DNA of 64,000 bases. Source: an uncultured Odoribacter sp. Lineage in GTDB: Bacteria > Bacteroidota > Bacteroidia > Bacteroidales > Marinifilaceae. This document shows, in pieces, positions 46,391 to 55,215 of this stretch. Both the position numbers and the translations under genes were made by a program. Every line of letters starts with the position of its first letter. Within the stretch, counting starts at the first letter, position 1. The DNA lies in NCBI GenBank assembly GCA_910588375.1, contig CAJUQA010000018.1, forward strand, positions 1 through 64,000, in the 5' to 3' direction. The notes beneath the pieces were generated by a model. The model saw only the letters and a list, made by a program, of their open reading frames with translations, did no database searches and had not been told where the DNA came from.

Positions 46391-49300
46391 ATGTATCAGA
46401 TTCAGAACCACCCCAAGCTGAAGTTTCAGCTCATCAACAATGTCACTGGCTGGGTCACTTTTATCATTGCCAGCCTTACTTACATTCTTACGGCTGAACC
46501 GACAGCAAGTTTATGGGATTGCGGAGAATTCATCACCACTTCTGTCGGATTGCAAGTGGGACATCCTCCCGGAGCTCCCTTATTCATGATTATCTCAAGG
46601 CTTTTTGCCATTTTTGCCCCCTCCCCGGACAAACAGGCGTTAATGATTAATTATATGTCTGCACTGTGTTCCGGATTTACCATTTTATTCCTGTTTTGGA
46701 GTATCAGCCATTTAGCCCGCAAATTAATATTAAAAAACAACAGGGAATGCACTCTCGGACAAATGTTTGCCATTATGGGAGCCTCCCTTATAGGAGCCTT
46801 GACTTATACATTCAGCGATACGTTCTGGTTCTCCGCGGTAGAAGGCGAAGTATATGCAATGTCTTCTTTATTTACCGCCGTTGTTTTCTGGGCGATATTG
46901 AAATGGGAAAATGTAGCTTTTGAACCTTATGCCAACCGGTGGTTGGTTCTGATTGCCTACCTCATCGGACTTTCAATCGGAGTACATTTGTTGAATTTAT
47001 TGGCTATTCCGGCTATTGTCTTTGTTTATTATTTTAAAAAGTATGTACCGACGACCCAAGGTATCATCAAAACAGGTATCCTATCACTGATTATCTTAGG
47101 AATCGTTAATTTTGTATTAATCCCCGGCGTTGTCAAGCTTGCAGGAACGTTCGAACTGATTTTTGTAAACGGCATGGGCTTACCTTTCAATACAGGTGTT
47201 ATCATCTATGCTCTGTTGATAATTGGCGGATTGACTTACGGAATCCGTTACACACTGAAAAAGAATAAAACGATACTCAATACCGTTTTGACCTGTTTCC
47301 TTGTGATGTTAATCGGCTATTCTTCGTATTCTATGGTTGTTATACGCTCCATCAGCAATCCTCCGATTGATGAAAACAGTCCGGACAATGTATTTGCTTT
47401 GTTGTCCTATATCAACCGCGACCAATACGGTGACTCTCCGCTGTTTTACGGTCAATATTACAATGCTCCGTTAACTGATATCAGTGAAGGTTCACCGATT
47501 TATTACCAGAATAAAACCACAGGGAAGTATGATAAAATCGGAAATAAGCCTAATTATACTTATGACAGCCGTTTTTGCACGTTTTTCCCACGTATGTACA
47601 GTAATCAAAGGCCTTATTTCCAACAGGAATACGAAGCCTGGGGCGGCAAGCCCAACGGGCCCACGTATATGATAAACGGGAAGGCTGTGCAAAAACCGAG
47701 TTTCGGAAATAATCTGAAATATTTCTTCAATTACCAGATAGGCCACATGTATTGGAGATATTTCATGTGGAATTTTTCCGGACGCCAGAATGACATCCAG
47801 GGGTACGGCGATATCCGGCACGGCAACTGGCTCACGGGAATCAAGTTTTTGGACGAATTACGTCTGGGTAATCAAGACGAGCTCCCGGATGAACTGAAAT
47901 CAGAGAAAGCGTTAAATAAATATTATATGCTTCCTTTCCTGTTAGGTCTTTTAGGTATGTTTTACCAATATAAAAAAGGCCGGGAGGGGAAACAGGATTT
48001 CTGGGTCATTATGTTATTGTTTTTCATGACAGGTTTGGCCATTATTATTTTCCTGAACCAGACTCCAAGAGAACCCAGAGAACGGGATTACGCTTATGCC
48101 GGTTCTTTTTATGCTTATGCCATTTGGATTGGCTTAGGAGTACTTTCCATTTGGGAGTTCCTGAGTAAAAAGATAAATTCCAAGGTTGCCGCATTGGTTT
48201 CTACCGGTGTTTGCCTTATCGTGGTTCCGGTCAATATGGCAGCTCAAAACTGGGATGACCATAGCCGGGCAGAACGTTATGCGACACTGGCCCACGCTAA
48301 AAATTATTTAAATTCCTGTGCTCCAAACGCCATATTGTTTACCTACGGAGACAATGATACATTCCCGCTTTGGTACGCCCAGGAAGTCGAGGGCGTAAGA
48401 CGGGATATCCGTATCGTAAATTTAAGCCTTCTTGCGGGAGGATGGTATATCGACCAAATTAACCGAAAAGCATACGAAAGTGACCGTGTACCCATTTCTT
48501 TCACGCACGAACAGTATCATGAAGGCGTACGCGATTGGGTTGCTGTGCAAGAGCGTTTCAAGACGGCCAATCTGAAGGATGTAATGGAGTTTGTAGCCAG
48601 TGACCATCCCAATACCAAAGCCAGATCGGCATACAACAATGAAATGGTGGATTATATTCCGACTAAAAATGTATATGTACCGGTAGATTCGCAAAAGGTT
48701 ATTGCCAATGGCACCGTTAAGGCTAAGGATGCCGCTTTGATTGTTGACAAGGTAGAGATTCCCATCAAGAAAAATAATCTGAATAAATCGGAACTGATGG
48801 TGCTGGATATTATCGCCACCAATAATTGGGAACGCCCCATTTATTTTGGCATCGGTATGGGAAGCGATAATTATATGGGACTGGAAGATTATTTCCAGTT
48901 GGAAGGAGCTGCTTACCGTCTTGTACCAATCAAAACCAAGAATCAAGGATATTACTCTTTCGGGCGCATCGATACGGATATTCTCTACGATAACGTAATG
49001 AACAAGTTCGAATGGGGAAATATCAAAAATCCGAAGGTCAACATTGACCATTTCCATGATAATACCATTGCAGTGATGCGTTACCGGAATACTTTCCTGC
49101 GTTTGGCGGAAGCTTTAATCGAGGAGGGTAAGAAAGAGAAGGCTATCGCCGCATTGGACAAGAGTCTTGAAGAATTACCAACGGATCAGGTGCCTATCGA
49201 TAATAACATTTTGAATTATATTGCTCTGTATTATGATTTGGGTGAGACAGAGAAAGCTGACAATCTGGCCCGTGAGTTAGCAATCAAGAATTACCAGATG

Positions 49301-49534
49301 TTGAAGTATATAAACTCTTTAGCGCCCTCGGATGCCCAAAGCGGAGAATTACAACAGGAACAACGCATGAGTCTCGAAGTGATACGCTATCTGATTGCCT
49401 ACACCCAACGTGCCGGCAGGTATGATTTGGCCAAAGCCATACAAAACCAAGTGGAAAGTCTGTATAACCCGACCAGCGTCCATCCCTATCAACCGGAACT
49501 GGAAAGAACAATAGATAGTAGTACTCAAAGCTAA
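46391..49534 (+). CDS. DUF2723 membrane protein (GT-C-like)
   Basis: This large protein (about 1047 residues from 46391; an in-frame ATG at 46367 adds eight) has about twelve membrane helices in its first 560 residues. A soluble C-terminal half follows, with TPR-like helices near its end (AEALIEEGKKEKAIAALDKS). DUF2723 is related to GT-C protein O-mannosyltransferases; the early motif LWDCGEFITTSVGLQVGHPPG holds the acidic residue expected in the first loop. A role in protein or lipid glycosylation is likely but not proven. prfB follows after eleven bases. Confidence 0.87.
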   Translation: MYQIQNHPKLKFQLINNVTGWVTFIIASLTYILTAEPTASLWDCGEFITTSVGLQVGHPPGAPLFMIISRLFAIFAPSPDKQALMINYMSALCSGFTILFLFWSISHLARKLILKNNRECTLGQMFAIMGASLIGALTYTFSDTFWFSAVEGEVYAMSSLFTAVVFWAILKWENVAFEPYANRWLVLIAYLIGLSIGVHLLNLLAIPAIVFVYYFKKYVPTTQGIIKTGILSLIILGIVNFVLIPGVVKLAGTFELIFVNGMGLPFNTGVIIYALLIIGGLTYGIRYTLKKNKTILNTVLTCFLVMLIGYSSYSMVVIRSISNPPIDENSPDNVFALLSYINRDQYGDSPLFYGQYYNAPLTDISEGSPIYYQNKTTGKYDKIGNKPNYTYDSRFCTFFPRMYSNQRPYFQQEYEAWGGKPNGPTYMINGKAVQKPSFGNNLKYFFNYQIGHMYWRYFMWNFSGRQNDIQGYGDIRHGNWLTGIKFLDELRLGNQDELPDELKSEKALNKYYMLPFLLGLLGMFYQYKKGREGKQDFWVIMLLFFMTGLAIIIFLNQTPREPRERDYAYAGSFYAYAIWIGLGVLSIWEFLSKKINSKVAALVSTGVCLIVVPVNMAAQNWDDHSRAERYATLAHAKNYLNSCAPNAILFTYGDNDTFPLWYAQEVEGVRRDIRIVNLSLLAGGWYIDQINRKAYESDRVPISFTHEQYHEGVRDWVAVQERFKTANLKDVMEFVASDHPNTKARSAYNNEMVDYIPTKNVYVPVDSQKVIANGTVKAKDAALIVDKVEIPIKKNNLNKSELMVLDIIATNNWERPIYFGIGMGSDNYMGLEDYFQLEGAAYRLVPIKTKNQGYYSFGRIDTDILYDNVMNKFEWGNIKNPKVNIDHFHDNTIAVMRYRNTFLRLAEALIEEGKKEKAIAALDKSLEELPTDQVPIDNNILNYIALYYDLGETEKADNLARELAIKNYQMLKYINSLAPSDAQSGELQQEQRMSLEVIRYLIAYTQRAGRYDLAKAIQNQVESLYNPTSVHPYQPELERTIDSSTQS

Positions 49535-49545
49535 AATAGAAAAAC

Positions 49546-50659
49546 ATGATCACAATAGACCATTTAAAAGAGCTTGAAACGCGTGGTGACGCGTTGAGGA
49601 GGTATCTTTGACATCGAACACAAGAAAATCCAATTAGAAGAAGAAGAATTGCGCACACAAGCTCCGGGGTTCTGGAATAATCAGAAAGAGGCCGAAGCCG
49701 TCATGAAGAAAGTGCGGGAATTAAAAGGCTGGATTTCCGGTTATGAACAGATTAAGCAATCCGTAGAGGATTTGGCTGTTCTTTTTGATTTTGCCAAAGA
49801 AGGTGAAGCCACGGAAGAAGAAGTCGATTCGCAATATGCAAGCACGTTAGCTCTCGTGGAAAAACTGGAGTTAAAAAATATGCTCCGCGGGGAAGCGGAC
49901 TCAATGAGTTGTGTTCTGAAAATTAATTCGGGTGCCGGCGGTACGGAAAGCCAGGACTGGGCATCCATGCTGATGCGCATGTATATACGTTGGGCAGAAG
50001 ACAATAATTATAAAGCGGCTATCAGTAATTTGCAGGACGGAGACGAGGCCGGCATAAAAACCGTTACGATGCAAATCGAAGGAGATTATGCCTATGGTTA
50101 TCTGAAAGGAGAAAACGGCGTACATCGGCTGGTGCGAGTTTCCCCATACAATGCACAAGGGAAGCGCATGACGTCTTTTGCATCAGTATTCGTTACGCCT
50201 CTGGTTGATGATACCATTGAAATTTCAATTAACCAGGCATCAATCAGTTGGGATACGTTTCGTTCCGGAGGGGCTGGCGGTCAAAATGTCAATAAAGTGG
50301 AATCGGGTGTACGTCTGCGATACCAATACAAAGACCCGTATACCGGTGAGGAAGAAGAGATATTAATCGAAAATACGGAAACCCGGGATCAACCGAAGAA
50401 TAAAGAAAATGCTTTGCGCCAATTACGTTCCATTTTATATGACAAGGAATTACAACACCGGATGGCGGAGCAGCAAAAGGTGGAAAGCAATAAAAAGAAG
50501 ATTGAATGGGGGTCCCAGATCCGAAGTTACGTATTCGACGACCGCAGAGTAAAAGACCATCGCACTAATTATCAGTCTTCCAATGTACAAGCGGTGATGG
50601 ACGGTGAAATCAACGAGTTTATAAAAGCTTACTTAATGGAATTTGGCGGTGAAGAATAA
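49546..50659 (+). CDS. prfB: Peptide chain release factor 2, with programmed +1 frameshift
   Basis: RF2 releases proteins at UGA and UAA stop codons. Frame 0 starts at ATG 49546 and meets an in-frame TGA at 49609-49611. The site reads AGGAGG TAT CTT TGA C (49597-49612), the classic autoregulatory frameshift with an internal Shine-Dalgarno sequence three bases before CTT. After slipping past the T at 49609, reading continues with GAC to the TAA at 50657-50659, giving 370 residues. The catalytic GGQ is at 244-246. The stop-recognition tripeptide is SPY rather than the SPF of Escherichia coli. It overlaps the next gene. Confidence 0.95.
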
Positions 50660-51599
50660 CCTGGATTTTACGAATTGTAAGGTTTTGATTGTCGGAGATA
50701 TTATGCTCGACAAATACTATTTTGGGAAGGTCGAACGTTTATCTCCTGAAGCTCCTGTTCCTGTTGTCAATATCAAAAAGGAAGAAACCCGTCTGGGAGG
50801 AGCTTCCAATGTTGCCCACAATATATCCAGTTTAGGAGGCCAAGTTCTGCTTTACGGAGCTATCGGACATGACTTTTTCGGAAAAGAGATTGAACGCATG
50901 GCCCGTCAAAAAAATATCGGAACAGTTTTAGTGAAAAACAGTTTCCCGACTATCACCAAAGCCCGTATCATTGGCGGAAAACAGCAGATTGTAAGACTGG
51001 ATTTTGAAGAAAAAATATCTTTATCCCCCAAGGAGGAAGAAGCACTGAAAGAAAATATTGCGGCTGTCCTCGGACAATATGATATTTTAATTGTTTCCGA
51101 CTATGGCAAAGGTCTTATTTCAGAATCTCTTTGTCAATTTTTGATTACTCTGGCCCGCGAAAAGCAATTGCCCGTAATCATTGATCCCAAAGGTAAAAAC
51201 TGGAATAAGTATACCGGAGCGGCTCTTATCACCCCCAATGTGAAAGAGTTAAGTGATATCGTAGGTTATTCTGTTGATAACGAAGACTCTGCAATTGAAG
51301 CTGCAGCCCGGGACATCCTCGGACTTTATCATCTTACGTCTTTACTTGTAACCCGAAGCGAAAAAGGTATGAGTCTTATCACTCCCAGTGAAAGTATTCA
51401 TATCCCTACTCATGCGGAAGAAGTATTTGATGTCAGTGGAGCAGGCGATACGGTTATTGCGACTTTAAGTATTTGTCTGGCCAATGGTATGAATATTCAA
51501 GAAGCCATGCAAGTTGCCAATGTTGCCGCCGGTATTGTTGTAAAAAAAATAGGAACAGCCACCTTGAGTTGCGAAGAGTTGCATAAAAATCTGAAATAA
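50649..51599 (+). CDS. hldE: D-glycero-beta-D-manno-heptose-7-phosphate kinase (PfkB family)
   Basis: The protein matches the kinase half of HldE (RfaE domain I), which phosphorylates heptose 7-phosphate for LPS core synthesis. Motifs include VGDIMLDKYYFGKVERLSPE, GGASNVAHNISSLGG and the PfkB anion hole DVSGAGDTV. The nucleotidyltransferase half is absent, as in split Bacteroidetes versions. No ATG lies before the essential N-terminal motif, so the start is GTG at 50649 (or TTG at 50643), overlapping the end of prfB by about ten bases. Confidence 0.88.
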   Translation: MKNNLDFTNCKVLIVGDIMLDKYYFGKVERLSPEAPVPVVNIKKEETRLGGASNVAHNISSLGGQVLLYGAIGHDFFGKEIERMARQKNIGTVLVKNSFPTITKARIIGGKQQIVRLDFEEKISLSPKEEEALKENIAAVLGQYDILIVSDYGKGLISESLCQFLITLAREKQLPVIIDPKGKNWNKYTGAALITPNVKELSDIVGYSVDNEDSAIEAAARDILGLYHLTSLLVTRSEKGMSLITPSESIHIPTHAEEVFDVSGAGDTVIATLSICLANGMNIQEAMQVANVAAGIVVKKIGTATLSCEELHKNLK

Positions 51600-51603
51600 T
51601 AAA

Positions 51604-51650
51604 ATTCCGGAAGCCTGTTTATGCAACAAATGCTTCCGGAATAATTTTTT
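51604..51650. terminator. Terminator between the heptose kinase and DUF3298 genes
   Basis: An 11-bp perfect stem (51604-51614 and 51632-51642) has a 17-base loop and a T-rich tail on the plus strand. Confidence 0.82.
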
Positions 51651-51655
51651 CTTTC

Positions 51656-52345
51656 TTACTGATTCAATAACATTCCTTTCAATTCACTTCGAGGTAAAAC
51701 TACCTGTGCATATCCGCAAGAATAAGGCCCTAATACATATTGCGGATATGTCAAATAAATTGCATTTATACTTACATTCAATGCCGTAAAACCATTTTCC
51801 AAAGTAGGAATTTCTGTAAAACAATTATCCGTATTTACAAAATTTCTCTTCAATACTTCATTAATTTCTTTGTATTTACTGAAATCCAATATCTGGATCG
51901 GCGATTGCAGTTGCCGGCGTTTTACATCATAATTGAAAGCATGAAATTCTGTCATACCGTGTGCCCCGCCCCGGAAAATATAGGTCATTAACCGGAGGCT
52001 GATATAATCAGGAGAAACCATAAATACTGTGTCTTCCACATAGAGTTCAAAATTCCATACCGGACGTTCTATCCCCTCTTGTTTCAACGTGGTATAAAAT
52101 GTATCCGCCTGCAGTGCAAGAGTTGTTTCAATACTATCAATCAAATAACGTACTTTGGCATTCAAAACATCACAACTTTTCTGAGTCTCCGGATTTTCTG
52201 ACGTAAAAACACTTTGAGCAATATTCACTTTTAAATATTCCGTACTATCCGACTTCTCTCGAGTTTGTACCTCAATCTTCCCTTTGGGATTACAAGCCGC
52301 CAACAACAGGAGTCCTCCTACCAATAATAAAATATAGTTTCTCAT
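51656..52345 (-). CDS. DUF3298-family lipoprotein
   Basis: The 229-residue protein has a lipoprotein signal ending at Cys18 (LLLLAAC). The C-terminal half fits DUF3298, the domain seen in RsiV-like proteins (YIFRGGAHGMTEFHAFNYD). RsiV binds lysozyme in Bacillus; whether this protein does so is unknown. It lies 65 bases downstream of pdxT but shows no functional link to it. It would be anchored in the outer or inner membrane. Confidence 0.82.
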   Translation of the reverse strand: MRNYILLLVGGLLLLAACNPKGKIEVQTREKSDSTEYLKVNIAQSVFTSENPETQKSCDVLNAKVRYLIDSIETTLALQADTFYTTLKQEGIERPVWNFELYVEDTVFMVSPDYISLRLMTYIFRGGAHGMTEFHAFNYDVKRRQLQSPIQILDFSKYKEINEVLKRNFVNTDNCFTEIPTLENGFTALNVSINAIYLTYPQYVLGPYSCGYAQVVLPRSELKGMLLNQ

Positions 52346-52410
52346 GTTTTCATTTTTTAATTTTACTGTCAGATATACGCAATTTTTCCCTTACAGTTTC
52401 CCCTACTCTA

Positions 52411-52980
52411 TTATTTTCCGCACATACCAATAAAATAACAATGAAAAGCCGAATCATCCGTCAGTTCCGGATGAAAAGAAGTTACCAGCATATTGGCCTG
52501 CCGCGCCGCTACAATATGTCCGTCAATACGGCATAGCACCTCTACATTTTCTCCCACTTTCGTCACGTAAGGCGCCCGAATAAAAACCAAGGGTATTGCC
52601 TGCTGAGCAACTGCCGAAATTTTTACTACGGTATCAAAACTATCAATCTGAGTCCCATATGCGTTTCGCCTGACGCAAATATCCATTACGGCCAAATGCT
52701 TCACCGAATCATTTTCCAATTCTTTGGCTAAAAGTATCATTCCTGCACAAGTACCCCACACCGGTAAGCCATTTTCAATCTTTTGACGTAAAGGTTCCAT
52801 CATACCGGTACGCACCAAAAGCTTTCCCATGGTTGTACTCTCCCCTCCCGGTAAAATTATTCCGTTCAACTCTTCCAGTTGTTCCGGATATCTTACATTT
52901 ACCGCCTCGTGCCCCAATTTTTCTATATGCCGCTGATGCTCTATAATAGCTCCTTGAAAACCTAATATTCCTATTTTCAT
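52411..52980 (-). CDS. pdxT: Pyridoxal 5'-phosphate synthase glutaminase subunit
   Basis: PdxT frees ammonia from glutamine and passes it to PdxS. The start at 52980 (MKIGILGFQGAI) gives a normal 189-residue protein; an upstream in-frame ATG at 53025 would overlap pdxS. The catalytic Cys78 (WGTCAGM) and the His and Glu in SFHPELTDD are present, as is GGESTTM. It follows pdxS with a hairpin in the gap. Confidence 0.94.
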   Translation of the reverse strand: MKIGILGFQGAIIEHQRHIEKLGHEAVNVRYPEQLEELNGIILPGGESTTMGKLLVRTGMMEPLRQKIENGLPVWGTCAGMILLAKELENDSVKHLAVMDICVRRNAYGTQIDSFDTVVKISAVAQQAIPLVFIRAPYVTKVGENVEVLCRIDGHIVAARQANMLVTSFHPELTDDSAFHCYFIGMCGK

Positions 52981-52990
52981 TTCTACATCT

Positions 52991-53016
52991 AAAAAAAGAG
53001 TGCCGAAGCACTCTTT
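52991..53016 (-). terminator. Terminator-like hairpin between pdxS and pdxT
   Basis: Read on the minus strand, AAAGAGTGC and GCACTCTTT (9 bp) flank a TTCG tetraloop and are followed by more T residues. It lies directly before the pdxT start codon, so it may partly stop transcription after pdxS or cover the pdxT ribosome site. Confidence 0.75.
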
Positions 53017-53018
53017 AT

Positions 53019-53888
53019 TTACCAACCTCTTTCTGCATATTTATCATCCAATGTTTTGATTTCCAATCCTGACATCGGTTCCCCGAGATCTTCCGACAAT
53101 TCTGCCAGTTTTACCGGATCGTTAAAGTAGGTAACGGCCTGTACAATCGCTCTTGCCCGCTTAGCAGGGTCTCCAGATTTGAAAATTCCGGAACCTACAA
53201 ACACTCCTTCCGACCCTAACTGCATCATCAATGCGGCATCAGCCGGTGTTGCAATACCACCGGCAGCAAAATTGACAACCGGCAATTTACCATTTTCATG
53301 AACATATTTTATCAATTCATAAGGTGCCCCGAATTCCTTAGCCAAAGTCATTAATTCTTCGGCCGGAGCATTTTTCACCCGACGCATCTCATCTGTAATC
53401 TGACGCATATGAGTTACCGCTTCTACAACATTCCCGGTTCCTGCTTCCCCTTTTGTACGTATCATCGCAGCTCCTTCACCTATACGTCTCAATGCCTCTC
53501 CTAAATTACGCGCGCCACAAACAAAGGGAACTTTAAAGCCGGATTTTTCCACATGATACATTTCATCTGCCGGTGTCAGGACCTCGCTCTCATCAATGAA
53601 ATCAATACCAATAGCTTCCAGTATCTGTGCTTCTACAAAGTGCCCGATACGTACCTTAGCCATTACGGGTATGGAAACAGCCTTCTGTATTTCTTTGATC
53701 ATATGCGGATCTGACATACGAGCCACTCCCCCATCACGACGAATATCTGCCGGGACCCGTTCCAAGGCCATAACAGCACAAGCCCCTGCCGCCTCGGCAA
53801 TTTTTGCCTGTTCTGCGTTTGTTACGTCCATAATGACCCCACCCTTTAACATCTGGGCCAAATTCTTGTTTAATTCATACTTTCCCAT
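53019..53888 (-). CDS. pdxS: Pyridoxal 5'-phosphate synthase subunit PdxS
   Basis: PdxS builds PLP from ribose 5-phosphate, glyceraldehyde 3-phosphate and ammonia. The start at 53888 (MGKYELNKNLAQMLKGG) is preferred; a longer frame reaches 53954 but would overlap the promoter. Lys78 in VMAKVRIGHF is the Schiff-base lysine, and GGIATPADAALMMQLGSEGVFVG is intact. At 289 residues it is normal for the family. It heads the pdxST unit. Confidence 0.95.
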   Translation of the reverse strand: MGKYELNKNLAQMLKGGVIMDVTNAEQAKIAEAAGACAVMALERVPADIRRDGGVARMSDPHMIKEIQKAVSIPVMAKVRIGHFVEAQILEAIGIDFIDESEVLTPADEMYHVEKSGFKVPFVCGARNLGEALRRIGEGAAMIRTKGEAGTGNVVEAVTHMRQITDEMRRVKNAPAEELMTLAKEFGAPYELIKYVHENGKLPVVNFAAGGIATPADAALMMQLGSEGVFVGSGIFKSGDPAKRARAIVQAVTYFNDPVKLAELSEDLGEPMSGLEIKTLDDKYAERGW

Positions 53889-53942
53889 AATATCAATTAA
53901 TTTTTTACAACCAATACTTCTCTCCCTCAATTCCAAAGCGTC

Positions 53943-53974
53943 CAAAAGTATCAAAATCCGTTTAATTTATCAAA
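53943..53974 (-). promoter_or_regulatory. Promoter of pdxST
   Basis: On the minus strand TTTG (53971-53974) and TACTTTTG (53943-53950) are 20 bases apart. It lies about 55 bases before the pdxS ATG and supports the shorter start. Confidence 0.75.
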
Positions 53975-53985
53975 AATAGACACAT

Positions 53986-54017
53986 AAAAAACGCGTGGAA
54001 ATAATTCCCACGCGTTT
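53986..54017 (-). terminator. Terminator of the gal operon
   Basis: A 10-bp perfect stem (53989-53998 and 54008-54017) is followed by T residues on the minus strand, about 20 bases past the galK stop. Confidence 0.88.
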
Positions 54018-54035
54018 ATTTTTAAATTCCGGTTT

Positions 54036-55184
54036 TTAACTTAATCTACGAGCACCGTCACTAATTTTCACCGGATATATTTTGGGCTCTTTCCCAAATT
54101 TAGTTTTAAATTTAGCAATGGCTGTTTCGATAAAATGGTCATATTTATCTTCCGGTACCAGATTGATGGTACAACCACCAAAGCCTCCTCCCATAATGCG
54201 AGAACCGGTTACGCCACACTCTTTAGCCACATCATTCAGGAAATCAAGCTCCACGGTGCTTACTTCATATAATTTACTCATACCATGATGAGTCGCATAT
54301 ACATTTTTACCCACCGTCTCGTAATCTCCCTTTTTCAAGGCCTCACAGGTATTGACCAAACGCTCATTTTCCTGAATAGCATATGTAGCACGCATATAAT
54401 CCTCTTCACTAATTTTATCTTTTACCTCTTCTAACATCTGCATATTCGCATCCCCCAGCAATTTCACATGAGGATGATTGACTGCAATTGCCGCAGCTGC
54501 TCTTTCACAGGACTGACGACGTTTATTATATGGAGAATCCACCAATTCATGTTTGGTTACAGAATCTACCAATACCACCTTGTACCCCTTGGGTGCAAAA
54601 GGTACATACTCATATTCCATCGTGCTGCAATCCAATCGAATCAAATGACCTTCTTTACCGAATACAGAAGCGAACTGATCCATAATTCCACAGTTCACAC
54701 CGCAATAATTGTGTTCGGTTTTCTGACCTATCAATACCAATTCCTTTTTATCGAAGCCACAATGATAAATTTCATTCAAACCGAAACCAAATGTACTTTC
54801 CAAGGCGGCAGAAGAAGATAAGCCAGCACCTAAAGGCACATCTCCGGAAAATACTGTATCAAAACCTTTAATCTCTCCTCCCCGTTTCTGCATTTCCCGA
54901 CAAACACCAAAAATATAACAAGCCCAAGAAGCTTTGGGTTTATCTTCTTCCCGTAAACCGAATTCGGCATAGTCATCTAAATCGACGGAATAAGCACGTA
55001 CTTTGTCTGTTCCATTCGGTTTGATTTCAGCCAAAATTCCTTTATCAATCGCACCGGGAAGTACACATCCGCCATTATAGTCCGTATGTTCTCCTATTAA
55101 ATTCACACGTCCTGGAGAAAAATACAATGTCCCCTCTGTGCCGAATTTTTCTTTAAATTTATTTCTAACAATTGAAGTATCCAT
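54036..55184 (-). CDS. galK: Galactokinase
   Basis: This GHMP-family kinase phosphorylates galactose at C1 in the Leloir pathway. The galactose signature GRVNLIGEHTDYNGG is present, along with the ATP-binding PLGAGLSSSAALE and the C-terminal MGGGFGGCTINLV motif. At 382 residues it is full length. It is the third gene of a leftward operon after galM and the sugar transporter, with about 30-base gaps. galT and galE are not in the window. Confidence 0.96.
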   Translation of the reverse strand: MDTSIVRNKFKEKFGTEGTLYFSPGRVNLIGEHTDYNGGCVLPGAIDKGILAEIKPNGTDKVRAYSVDLDDYAEFGLREEDKPKASWACYIFGVCREMQKRGGEIKGFDTVFSGDVPLGAGLSSSAALESTFGFGLNEIYHCGFDKKELVLIGQKTEHNYCGVNCGIMDQFASVFGKEGHLIRLDCSTMEYEYVPFAPKGYKVVLVDSVTKHELVDSPYNKRRQSCERAAAAIAVNHPHVKLLGDANMQMLEEVKDKISEEDYMRATYAIQENERLVNTCEALKKGDYETVGKNVYATHHGMSKLYEVSTVELDFLNDVAKECGVTGSRIMGGGFGGCTINLVPEDKYDHFIETAIAKFKTKFGKEPKIYPVKISDGARRLS

Positions 55185-55215
55185 GATTTTATCTTTAAAA
55201 ATTTCACAATGTCCT

